Of a DNA stretch of 64,000 nt, positions 53,571-64,000 are shown in pieces (within the stretch, counting starts at the first letter, position 1; the number at the start of each line of letters is the position of its first letter). Made by a program: the position numbers and the translations under genes. The DNA lies in the NCBI GenBank assembly GCA_958450325.1, contig OY288254.1, forward strand, positions 35,969,577 to 36,033,576. Direction: 5' to 3'. The stretch is from Agrostemma githago. Taxonomy: Eukaryota > Streptophyta > Magnoliopsida > Caryophyllales > Caryophyllaceae. The notes below the pieces were generated by a model. The model did not search any database. It was given only the letters and a program-made list of their open reading frames with translations, and had not been told where the DNA came from.

Positions 53571-56500
53571 AACTTATTTTTCCTTTTCATCATTGTTCTC
53601 TTCATAATGATGTTGTACAAGGTTGTTTCAAAAATTAGGAGGAAAGACTACTATCACTGAAGGAGCAAGAAATCAAGAAGACGAATGACTACTAAAGTTA
53701 CGAACGATTTAAATTCATTTTAATCACTAACTTTGAAGAGGAATAAAGCAAAGGTAACAACTTTATGTAATTTAATTTTATCTCAGGTTCTAAGCAATTA
53801 TACTGATAGAATAGTTAAGAGGATACTTGGTATAATTAAACGTGGCTGAAAACTTACATTCTAGCCATCAAATCTGTACCAATTCCTTTCAAATTCACAT
53901 AACAGAAACCAAACAAATTCACATACACAATAGTAAACTTCACAATTGAAATAAAATCAAAACTGATAAACAAATTTAATCGAAATTTAGTAGTACTACG
54001 AAAGAAATCCTGATTTGATAATAAGAAGATAAATTCAAAGTGATTTACCAAATAAGCTGTAACAAAAAGTACCCGGATAGGCGAATTACCTAAGCAACAC
54101 GATTGATAAGCAATAATATTAAAAAAGATGGGTTTTCTTCAGAGTTGATCTGTTAGGCGACATGTCTATGATTATCAGTTACTCTATGCAATGAACTTTG
54201 ATCGGTTTTTGGTGTTGTTTTTCTGGGTTGGACGAATATATTTGGGGGTTAGGGTTTCAAATTTTTTTGATGTTTGCAGTGAAAGACGAAGATATTAAGG
54301 AGTATTAATTTGTTTTTTTTGTGTGAAATTTGACAGGTTGTAATGACATCAGATATACGGAGTAGTATTTTTTTTAATATTTTGTCTATTCATAATTGAG
54401 TGCCCGTTTTTTTATAAGCTTTTGATTTCCCATATATATTTCGTATTCATCTCGGGATTATATCATAATTTTTTAACTGGAATTTTTTTTTTCCATAACC
54501 CCGTGATTTTCATGGTATTTAGTAATTCTATTCACAATCGAGTACTGTTCTTTTTTTTTTTTGGAGAAAAACTCATACCGGGTATTATATTAATACCGCT
54601 TCTGCGCGTTAACCAAGTTTGCGAGAGTGTGATCAACTACATTACAATGTCTATGGGGATGAGTAAAAGAAATGGAATTCAAAAGAGAGACCAACTAATG
54701 TATATCGTTCTTTTCATTAAATGTACGCTTCTGACTTCCCGTATAATACTGCGTGTTACATTTTGTCTTGACCCATGGTAAGTTTTATAGTACATTTTTT
54801 TGAATTCCGGGTTTTACTCTTTTTTAACCTAACATAATTTCGCTTACTTTATTTTTTTTTTTGCATAACCCTGTGATTTTCATGGGCATTTAGTACTATG
54901 TCTATCTACACTCGAGTAACATTCTTTTCATTAAATGGGTACGATTTTGAATTCTCAGATAATATTATGTTTTGTCCTAACCCTGAGATTTTCACTGTTT
55001 TAACTTAACATATTTTCGTTTGTGATTTCCTTGGGTATTATTATATCATTCCACAAATATCACAAGTGTATTGGGTTGGTCATTAAATTATAATTGAAAA
55101 AAAATGTATATTTATTGAATGGTTAGTTGAAGAAAAACAGCAAGTAGTCTCTTTATATATTAATGTTATTCACATTTCCCACTAATATTCATATAGATTC
55201 CCAAGGGTTGTGTAATAGTAGTAGTTGATACGTTTTACTAAATTGACCATGTTTTTTGCTAATAGATTACTCATCAAATTAGCAATTAGCATTATAAAAT
55301 TATGGATTAAAGAAAAAAATGAAATGGGAATATAAAAAAAGAGATGGATGAAAAAGGAAGATCGAAAGGTTAAAAAAAGGAGGAAATACGTCTTACTTTA
55401 GTCTCGGAAAACTTTAAAATGCTAGATGGTTACGTTCGTAATTATTTGATACGGAGTATTCTGACTGATTGTAAAAAAGTATTAGTCCCGGAGTAATTGT
55501 TTTAGTTAGACGGTTACGCTCAAGTGTCGTGCTCTACGTCAAAACACGGCTTAGAATTACAAATATATCATGGGGTTATTTAAACATCGTCATTTAGTCG
55601 AGTGTCATTCTTTTCATTAAACAGCTAATTGAGACTACTAATTCTTTGCAACTACGATGCATAAAAACTTACCGCTTATATTTACATAAACCGAAACATT
55701 GAACACATTCAATAGTGGGAACAAAAAATCAATGTCTCTTCGTTATTCTAAAATATGGATTACTTATGTGCAATTTTTATTCTAAAATTTAATGTCTCTT
55801 CGTTATTCTAAAAATCAATGGTACAATTTTTATGGATTACTTATTTGTTGTAATTTTAAAAACCAAATGGAGGGAAAAAGGGAACTTTATTCCCGATAAT
55901 AAATGTAATTATTTATGTAAAAAAATTATAGAGAAAATTATATTTATATAGCTAAAGCGCATAAATACTCCGTAAATTTACGGTTGTTTATAGTAATATA
56001 TTATGAGTATGTAATTTACAAACATTGTCAATAGTTTTCTCCTTATTTCATTAAACAATGAATAGGGTAATGTTATATATAACCCATAGTGTTGTAATGT
56101 TGTATTTAATCAAGTATTTAAAAGATTCCAACTTTAATATAAACATTTGAATTTGAACACAAATTACATATATATCAAAAATTAATACATGTATTAAAGG
56201 ATTTATATCATTCTACTTCTCTTTCACGTTTGTTGTCTATTGTTTAACACTATGTCCTGTATACCAAATAAACGTTTCAATCCCATAAATTTTCATGGGT
56301 ATTACACTATTAACATTAATGGCAAGAAAAATTGAGGGGTAGCGGTAAGATTGTTGTTGAGCAATATCTAGGCCGGGTTTAAAGGGTTTTCGTGTGAAAA
56401 TGATTTATTAACGCATGTTAAAAATATTAACTATACGGGTCGGGTTAATACGGATTTTGAGACGGGGTTCGAGTCAAATACATGTTATTATCGTATTTGC

Positions 56501-57735
56501 GGGTTATTAACACATATTAACCACATTACTTACACGAGTCGGGTTTAAAAAGATTTCAGGTCAAGTTTATTAACGCACATTAAAACATTAATTATACGGG
56601 TTGAGTATATACGGGTTTTAGGTCGGGATTCGGGTCAAACACGCGTTATAAACGGGATCGAAGAATGTTTACTGTCTTCAATTTTCCCTCCATATTCTTG
56701 AATTAAAGATAGATACGTATTATTAGTAAGATTAAAAATGTTTTCGATATATTAGATAAACGATATATTGATGATCACACTCTTTACAAATGGAAAATAA
56801 AAGAGTGTAAAAATAAGGGAGATTTTTTATATTAGATATGTATGGTGTAAAAATAAAGGAGAAAGAGAGGGAAATAAATGGAAGAATATGAGCCACATAT
56901 TTATGGCTTAGACAGTAAAGAAAAAGAAATAATGACTCACCCCAAGAGGGAAAGAGAAACATAAATCAGACTCGGAGGAGTTATGATTTATTGAAGATAT
57001 AAATATATTTCTCCGTAACTCCTACGGAGTATATATATTGTAAATAAGATTTCAATATAATTAATACGAAGTAAGTAGTACATGCATGAGTAACATTTCA
57101 CTATAATCAAACAAAGTCAAAATATTCATTTTAACTATTTCACTATAATCAAACGATATTCAAGACGGGTCAAACTATATATTTAACTATTTTAATTTTG
57201 TTTATGAGTAGATTTAATTGTACTTTATACAGTATAATTAGTAAAGTATGAAATAAAAAATAAATTGTCTTATTCCAGCAACAAAATTATCCTTTAAACG
57301 ATTATGTTGTTCGATCTTTCGTACTATTAACCCACATATTGATGATCACATTCTTTCGTCTAATTTAAAAACCAATCTCACTTCCGTTATCTTTAAATGT
57401 CAATAAAAATAGGCAACCCGTGAAATTTTTCACGGGTAACACACTATTAATCTAAAATTTATCTTCGATTGTAATCAATATTTATCAAAATAATAGTTGG
57501 CAGTCCGTGAAAGTTTTACACGGGCATCACTCTTCTATCATTATTTACCTTTGCGATGATTACTTGGTACATCTAACCACGTGTTGACATCTCCCCCTTC
57601 GTTCATATACACACCTCTTATCTAATGAATCGGTTAAAACACTCACAACAGGGAGTAGAAAGTGCATGATCAAAGAATGTCGAAGAGATTGCGCCATACT
57701 TACTATATGTTGTTCATTTTTTCGCTTACCTAATA

Positions 57736-57922
57736 CTCCCTCCGTTCCAATGAATTGTTTGCCTTTGGTTTTGACACCAAGGGAAAGAGATCCAATTAGG
57801 ATGTGACATGTGGAGGCAAAGATCAAATTACATATAAAAAACATTTCTAAAATAGAAATACAAACAGTTCATTGAGACTTCCCAATATGAAAAAGGCAAA
57901 CAATTCATTGGAATGGAGGGAG
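57736..57922. mobile_element. Stowaway-type MITE in the Helitron (187 bp)
   Basis: CTCCCTCCGTTCCAATGAAT at one end is mirrored by ATTCATTGGAATGGAGGGAG at the other, with TA on both sides (57734-57735, 57923-57924). Confidence 0.95.
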
Positions 57923-58011
57923 TAACACCTAAAGTAACTAAAAGTCTATTAACGAATAACCTAATTTTAGTTGTTAATCCAATAAACTCTCCACATAAAT
58001 AAAAGCGAACA

Positions 58012-58044
58012 ACCCGTGAAGTTTCTTCACGGGTAATACACTAG
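58012..58044 (+). terminator. Helitron 3' terminal hairpin and CTAG end
   Basis: 10-bp stem, 3-nt loop (58012-58034), then AATACACTAG. This is the rolling-circle replication terminator of the element, not a transcription terminator. Confidence 0.85.
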
Positions 58045-59695
58045 TACTCCTATAAATTGCCCCTTGCACAACACAAAAAAGACACACATGAAAAACATCT
58101 ATCACACATACATCATCTACAATTATTCATCAACCTCGACACACATTCAACATCTATCATTCATACAACATCGATATCTAGCAAAAATAATTCAAAATCA
58201 ACCCGACAAATCCGACCCACACGCCGGCCGAAACCCGCCACATCACACGACCAAACTGACACCTTAACTCATCCCACATCATCTCGACGCTCCCAAGTTT
58301 AAACCACTTTCCGACGAGCTCTTATCCGAGAAAACAAAGCATGTAGGTTGAGGGTGTAAATCAAACCCGATTCTTCTCTTTCTTCTCTTCCTTTCTCACG
58401 TTTTTTATGGGTCGTGTCGTCGCCGGTCGTATTTTTAATATGGGTCGTTCGTCACATATTTTTCATTATTTCTAATAATCGATACTACGAAAACTATTTT
58501 TTTATAACGTTCTTAAAATACGATATTAATTCTCTAATCAAATATCGTATCTAACAAGAACTAAATTAATTAAAACTCGTTGATGCTAAAAAATCGTTAC
58601 ATCTTTTTAAAACAAATTCGACGATCTTTTTACGCGGAGAGAATTAACATTTTTTTCGTTCAAATTCTTTTTTTTTCTTTTTCGTTCAAAACGAACTTTT
58701 TTTCAAAACCTTTTCTAAAAGTATTCTAACTATTCGATATCGATTTCATAATCGAATATCGAATACGACGAATATCGAAAATATAAATCGAGTATGAATT
58801 AATCCGTATTTGTACGCGATTTATCAAAATTAACAATTTTCGAAAAGTGAATCCGAGACAGCCACCCGCGCGAGTCGCGCCCCTCCCAGGCGAGTCGCGC
58901 GGGTTGCTATAAGCCGCGGCCTTTTTTTCGTTTTTTCCGATTTTTCCATCACCGTTTTCTCACATAAAACAGCGGTTTTCTCGGTATATTTTCAGATTCC
59001 GACAAGTATTTTTTGCGTGTCATAAACCTTTTTAAAATCATGCATATTATCGTATTTACATCTTTATTCGATTTATTCAAACGTTAGTAACTCGTTTTCT
59101 CGTGTTTGTAGCAATTTATTTATTTTTATTGTTTTATTAAACTAAAATGAACTTCACATGCTAAAATAACTTCGACGTTATTAGTTTAACATGCATTAAA
59201 CGACTTAGCAACCCATTTATTTTTCTCTCACATGCTTAGGGAAAATAATCTTTGCATATCATTCAACCGTCGAACTAACGCGTGTACACCAAAAACGAAC
59301 GATATCTTAGTAAAGGCCGCTAAGTGCGGGCGGGGTTGGGTGTTCTTAGTGAACTTCCCAACACGTACCCTCACCCCTTACTCAGAACCATGGTTTCCGG
59401 ATGTCCGAATCCATTGGCAACGAGAGTCATTCAATACACGGTATCCGATAATGTCGGTATCGGTATCATAATGCAAAGGGACGAACCCAATAAGCTCTGA
59501 CATCGGAAATGGGCCGTATTTTGTACACGGCCCACTACGACATAGAGTGGGTTTGAACGGGCCCGAACTCCCACAAAGTTCGGTGGCGACTCCTACCTCG
59601 CTTTAAATTTCAATTTGACCATCTCATATGGAGATTCATTCGCCTCCCCAAACCCGCGCGTGGCCGCGTTGGGGTGGACCTATGTCATGACCACA

Positions 59696-61835
59696 ATTTG
59701 GGGACTCCGCTGGGGATCAACTGATGAGTCACTTACCATCGGCATCCTCAGGGTGAGACTCGAAAAGAAATCGTTCGAATAGTAATGTACACGTTTTAGT
59801 TCAATGGTTCATGCATAACCCAATCTTTCTCGGACCGGTTACTTGTGACCGACGTCCCACTATACCACGGTGCGTTCCAAATGGGCACACTAAAGACTTA
59901 GATGGCGGAACTCGCATGGGTTTTACGGCAGGTTCTAAGACTAACTCGGCTTAGGAAGACCGTTCTGATTTGCGAGAAAGCTATCGTCGTTGGTATAGAC
60001 CCTCTTTCGACCGACCGAGACTTAGATTAAGAGCATACATGGTGTCATTATACTGTTTCCATGACTACATGCTACTTGATTTTCTTTGGCCATCTTTTCA
60101 AAAACCGTCGTTTTCAAATTTTTGCATCTTTTCAAACCTTCCATTTTTTCAAAACCCGGAAAGCTACCGAATCTAGGACTTATGATTTTGACTCAAAATA
60201 GCCAATTTTTAGCCGGTATGCCGTCCGAACTTTATCAAAACTTCCGAAAAGTCCGGCCCGACAATATTTTTCGGTTTTCAAAAAAAAATCGGGCCATCCA
60301 ATCCAATTTTTTCGGACTATCTTTCCAAAATCCAGATTTCCATTTTCAAAACCTTCTTCTTCTTAGGACTTCCCGTATTTAGCAGTGTCGGGTCTTGTCA
60401 TAAGTTGTTAGAGTCTATAGCGTCGAAGCTCCGTCGATCTTACATCACGAGTTTCTACCCCATCCCATTCCGCCTTATTTGTCAAGGCACGGCCCACCTA
60501 CGTAGGATGAACCCCTACAAAGGGAAGCCCGTTTACACACTCGAGTCTTAACAAAGTCTTTGATCCCAATTGGGGGGCTACCCCTCAGCAGAGCGATCAA
60601 TCACGGTTGCTCTAAGGGTCATGTCTTACACGTGTCTCACGTACCCCACTTTTGAGCCACTTAGGTGTCACACCGTCTGAGTCCTACCAGAGTCTTTAGT
60701 CTCACTCGGGGGACTGTCCTCCACTCGAGCAGTCAAATACGGTCGCCCCATTTTCGGATTCACTCTTCTGCAGCTTAAGTCTAATTCGCGGTCGTGACTT
60801 GGTCTAGGTCAACGTCCGGGTTTCCCGATCCGAGGATTTTAGTCATTTCTGTCACCCCGGGTCGCGTCTAGTTTGACTCTCTCTCTTTCATTTGCGCAAA
60901 ACCGAGTTTAGGCGAGTCGTGGCACTAGTCGTTTTCTCCAATCAGAGACCTTACCAAAAAAGAAACAACCAACCGAGCATCCGAAAGTCCGGATTTGATT
61001 CGAGTCTAAGTCTGAGTCCGAGTCTAGGATACCCTACATCCTCATTTCCAAATCAGAGTCAGAGTCATTTATATTCTGTCCTCCTTTTCAAAAATTCAAT
61101 AAAATCAGCTTTTCTATTCCTCATATATACTTTCCTTATGTGTTTCCGAGAACATGATGAACACCGTCATACACTGTGAGCACATGCATGTGACTATTAT
61201 AGGCCCATCTATAATGACTGCAGGAAACTGAGACCCGTGTTTTCCTTTAACTTGTTCCATGTCTGACATAGAAAGCTACATAACCACCCTTAGTAGGAGC
61301 GGTATCGAATCCTATGACAAATCTAGGTAGTCTCCTAGTTTGGGTTCAAGACGGGAGGCAAGCTCATTTCCCACCATAAACACCCATCCAATTAGACTAA
61401 CCAGTCCCTACCTTAGGTGTTAGTCTGACCGACAAAAAAAGCTGGACAAAAAATCAAAAGTCCAAGAGAAAAAGCAAAAGGCCAAAACAAAAAAGCTGGC
61501 CATGATCAAGAAAAGAATTATCAACATTCCTCGACCAGACGCGGTCAACTCAAATAAAGAATCCCATGACCGGGGCTAAGAGGTCAACCAACAAAAAAAA
61601 TCAAAAACCCATGACCATGGTCAACGGTCAACTCAAGTGAAAGACTCTTGACCAGGGTACGGTCCGTTCAAAATTATAAATGCCCATACCATCCAATAGG
61701 GAAAAGATAATCAAGCTGGTCAGCTAACACCACATCTAGCCTTCCCACATTACAACCCTCAAGACCTTTTCGAGACCTAGGCTAGAGACAGTCCAGAATT
61801 TTGAGGATTCAAGCTCCATAGGATACACCGCGTCT

Positions 61836-61896
<61 letters not shown>

Positions 61897-62090
61897 GGGA
61901 GTGGGTGCCCAGATAGTATCTCGGCTACCCACTAACTTCATGTAATTTGTTTCGTTATTAATGCAAGCTCCAGTTCATAGTAATAATAATAATAATAATA
62001 ATAATAGCTAAAGGGGTGGGGGCTCAGATTGTGTCTCGGCTACCCACCAATTTTTTGTAAACTGTTTTTGGTTCATCAATAAAATTCTCC
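59696..62090 (+). mobile_element. Internal 5' region of the Tat/Ogre-like element, truncated
   Basis: It follows the primer site near 59699-59716. No frame longer than about 98 codons and no gag motif are present, as in the long non-coding leaders of Ogre-like elements. CATGACC..GGTCAAC-type repeats occur at 61550-61660. The element is lost before the next LTR. Confidence 0.5.
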
Positions 62091-62095
62091 TTTAA
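61838..62095 (+). repeat. Two (TAA)n tracts with a duplicated ~85-bp segment
   Basis: (TAA)~20 at 61838-61896 and (TAA)~9 at 61980-62006. Each is followed by GGG(A)GTGGG(T/G)GCYCAGAT..TCTCGGCTACCCAC. The second copy ends in an A-run (62091-62103), suggesting retroposed 3' ends. Confidence 0.7.
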
Positions 62096-62459
62096 AAAAA
62101 AAATAGTGGAGTAAGTAGTTACGTAGGATTACACAAACACGCATAACCAACATGGTTCATAAAGCCGCACCGCCGCTCCTCCTTCCATTTCGTGTCTTTC
62201 TTCAATCCCGTCCATGGCAGCGATTCTTTTAATCCCACCGCATTCCATAATTTCTTTCTTCCTTCTCTTTGGCGTCGATCTACGCCACAACTTCTTCCCT
62301 TTATTCCATCTTGTCGGCTTCCACCCGGATCACCATCACGATCAACCCCTCAATATGCTAGTGCCGCCAGTCTTGTTCAGCCTAGGATCCGACTTCGTAC
62401 AATTTCCATGATAATCTGTACTATCGACGCAGGCGCAGCAGTGACCTGCTAAATAGGTA

Positions 62460-63284
62460 AGGTTTCCTTACTTAGAATACGTTAATATTATGATGTTGTG
62501 TGAGTTACGATTACGATGTGATATCGTGCTATTGAGAATGATGTTGAATAATGACGGGGGAATGATTTGATGAATATTTATATATTGGAGTTGGTGAGGC
62601 TAGCTTTAGACCTAGCCGGGGCCCTTGATCACAGTCCCCTCCCTGATTTCTCCTCGCGGGTTGTTGAACCTGCGGGGGGTGTGCATACTCGGAATGAAAG
62701 GGCCTGGCAGAAGAGTTGAGATGAGATTATTGATTGGTACCGGAATGGTACTAAATGTTGAGATGAGATTATTGATTGGTACCGTGATGGTACTGAGATT
62801 GTGGAGATGATTTTGTTGATTGGTACCGATGTTGTACCGAGACGGTTGAGACTGAATGTTTTATATTATATACTTGTGTTATGATGTTAGCATGTTCTAA
62901 CCGTATTTTCTGTTTAAATTGTCACCCTATTTTTATGGGAGGCCTGCGACGATCCAATTTACATTTCCGGTCTTTTAGGGAGTAGTGCTAGTGTGCAGGT
63001 TGATGATGTGTGATGATTGTATTCTGGTTGAATGTACGGGATGGGTCTACGCTGTCACTGACCACGTTTATAGGTTGTTATCACCTTAGTTGTGTTTCCG
63101 CTGCTGTAGTTGTGTAACCGTGTTTTGTAGATACGAAATTGTAATAATTCATTATTTAGTTTTAAATGGTTGGTTTCGGAATTGCATAGTAATGGACTAC
63201 TACCTCAGGTGATACCGAGATGGTAACACCTTTATTTACTTGGAAATGTCTTGATAAGGCTTCTAGGTTAATGGGGGTGTTACA
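62460..63284 (+). repeat. 3' part of the LTR of another Ty3-type element
   Basis: It ends GGGGGTGTTACA at 63284, directly before a tRNA-iMet primer site. GTTTCCGCTGCTGTAGTTGTG (63097) resembles the solo LTR's 3' region. The LTR start is not certain: no TGTAACACC-type start was found, and 62100-62460 may belong to it or to something older. Confidence 0.6.
62716..62850 (+). repeat. Three ~43-bp tandem repeats in the LTR
   Basis: GTTGAGATGAGATTATTGAT plus TGGTACCG..ATGGTAC is repeated twice almost exactly and once more diverged (GGAGATGATTTTGTTGATTG, then GTACCGATG). Confidence 0.85.
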
Positions 63285-63287
63285 AAG

Positions 63288-63299
63288 TGGTATCAGAGC
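63288..63299 (+). promoter_or_regulatory. Initiator-Met tRNA primer-binding site
   Basis: TGGTATCAGAGC, the standard primer site of many plant Ty1 and chromoviral Ty3 elements, three bases after the LTR end TGTTACA. Confidence 0.9.
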
Positions 63300-64000
63300 G
63301 AACCATTCTAGATCCTAAAGTAAATAAACCTAGGAAAAATAAAATGAACCCCGGTGATGACCATTAGGAGCCCTATAAAATTCGGTTGAGTAGACGTCCT
63401 TATACCAACTCCAGCCTTCCTGGTCTTGACCCGGTAACCGCGTGTGAGAAATGAGATGGGGTACAATAGGAAGGGATAAGTTGTGATGCAATGATTGTCT
63501 TGTGATGACTGCTTGTGATAATTTGTTACGTTGTTTAACGTATGTGACGTAGTGAATTGTATAAGTTGAGGTGTGACTCGTACGTATTTTAGTAGTTAGT
63601 ACGAGGCCATATGAGCTATATGTTTTACTACGTAAGGTCAAGGTAGGTGACGATCATCCTTGAGTGGAAACAGTCATATTAGCGAAGATTTGTAATAATG
63701 TTGGAAACAACACCTAGGTGCATGTATGTGGTAGTGTCTTAAGCAATAAACGGGTATGAATTAGCTGAGTTTTGTGATAATCTGTGTTGATCTCATAGAA
63801 ATACTATATTGGAGTCGTCTCACATCATTGGAAAGGGGGTCGATATCTAGTGATGGTACGTGTATCGTAATATGTCAAGGGGGTCAATAACTTCTCTGGT
63901 TTAAGAGTGTCGTATTGTGTATGTTATTCAAAAGTACCTGAATACTTGCAATCTATTTCGAGTATTATATGTTTCTTTGCCAATGTAATGTACAAGTTGC
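63300..64000 (+). mobile_element. Leader of the retrotransposon continuing beyond the window
   Basis: No gag frame starts in this 700-bp segment; only frames on the opposite strand are open. The coding region is expected outside the window. Confidence 0.5.

Larger units (their letters stand above)
52571..58044 (+). mobile_element. Helitron (5474 bp), non-coding, inserted at an AT target
   Basis: The 5' end is TCTCTTATATATTAAAGC after A (52570). The 3' end is a hairpin, ACCCGTGAAG-TTT-CTTCACGGGT (58012-58034), then AATACACTAG before T (58045). TC...CTAG ends, a 3' hairpin about 10 bp from the end and A/T insertion are the Helitron signature. No Rep or helicase motif was found; the frames at 53178-53570 and 54422-54781 are not recognised. 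Decayed copies of the 3' hairpin lie inside, so it may be composite. Confidence 0.85.
51986..59695 (+). repeat. Tat/Ogre-like 5' LTR split by a Helitron
   Basis: It begins TGTAGACACCCAC and ends CATGACCACA, followed by ATTTGGGGACTCCGCTGGGG. That resembles the tRNA-complementary sequence inside Tat/Ogre LTRs. Without the Helitron (52571-58044) the LTR is about 2236 bp (51986-52570 plus 58045-59695). CTATAAATTG at 58050 is the probable TATA box, five bases after the Helitron. GC-rich direct repeats of GCGAGTCGCGC lie at 58870-58905. Confidence 0.7.

Noticed and set aside
61838..61898. (TAA)n tract as a possible replication or origin element
   Set aside because: It is an ordinary trinucleotide microsatellite at the tail of a repeated segment.

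Overview
This is a plant nuclear window, AT-rich and made almost entirely of nested transposable elements. No rRNA, tRNA or complete host gene is visible. The evidence for a plant is direct: Athila-like and Tat/Ogre-like LTR retrotransposons with plant tRNA primer sites, a FAR1/MULE transposase, Stowaway MITEs, a CACTA end, a Helitron and an HPR/HPPR-like gene exon. The recurring ACGGAGTA motif and the repeat mix would suit a Caryophyllales eudicot such as the spinach/beet/quinoa group, but that is only an impression.

Left part (1-15.9 kb). A minus-strand Athila-like element supplies an open gag-protease frame (1-2811), a primer site and its 5' LTR (2940-4270). Next come the first exon of a 2-hydroxyacid dehydrogenase-like gene (5187-5669, minus), a CACTA end (to 7096) and a truncated long LTR (7097-9639). 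They abut a decayed minus-strand ULP1-type peptidase gene (copy A, 9640-14711), itself broken by a truncated LTR (12964-14363).

Central part (15.9-48.7 kb). A chain of elements is separated by (TA)n tracts. The main one is a giant element, about 24.9 kb (17608-42539), with 15-bp inverted ends and (TA)n on both sides. It carries an apparently intact three-exon FAR1-type MULE transposase (19123-21793, plus). It also carries a small coiled-coil-like ORF (22695-22973, minus) and a long minus-strand gene (27392-42126) encoding basic NLS-like repeats, a plant-TE N-domain, an acidic linker and two tandem ULP1/C48-type modules. Module 1 keeps its His, Asp, Gln and Cys. Module 2 lacks the usual NDCG cysteine. 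Degenerate 22-bp repeats of the TGTGACTRTACA type fill introns and spacers of both genes. Two later insertions inflate the element: a 3739-bp solo LTR with a perfect 5-bp target duplication and a 7763-bp pol-less LTR retrotransposon. Removing them leaves roughly 13.4 kb. Smaller neighbours (15898-16923, 42597-45643, 45738-46110, 46231-48378) share (TA)n flanks, a terminal RGATC..GTGAG-like core and internal ~20-22-bp repeats. One retains a piece of the ULP1 gene, suggesting non-autonomous relatives.

Right part (48.7-64 kb). A tRNA-type SINE is followed by microsatellites, a degenerate ~130-140-bp tandem array (49.8-51.8 kb) and a Tat/Ogre-like LTR (51986-59695). That LTR is split by a 5474-bp Helitron (52571-58044) with a textbook 3' hairpin and CTAG end. 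Ogre-like internal sequence and two TAA microsatellites come next. The window ends in the LTR of another Ty3-type element whose initiator-Met primer site lies at 63288.

All exon joins, identities and homologies are read by eye. No database search was possible.
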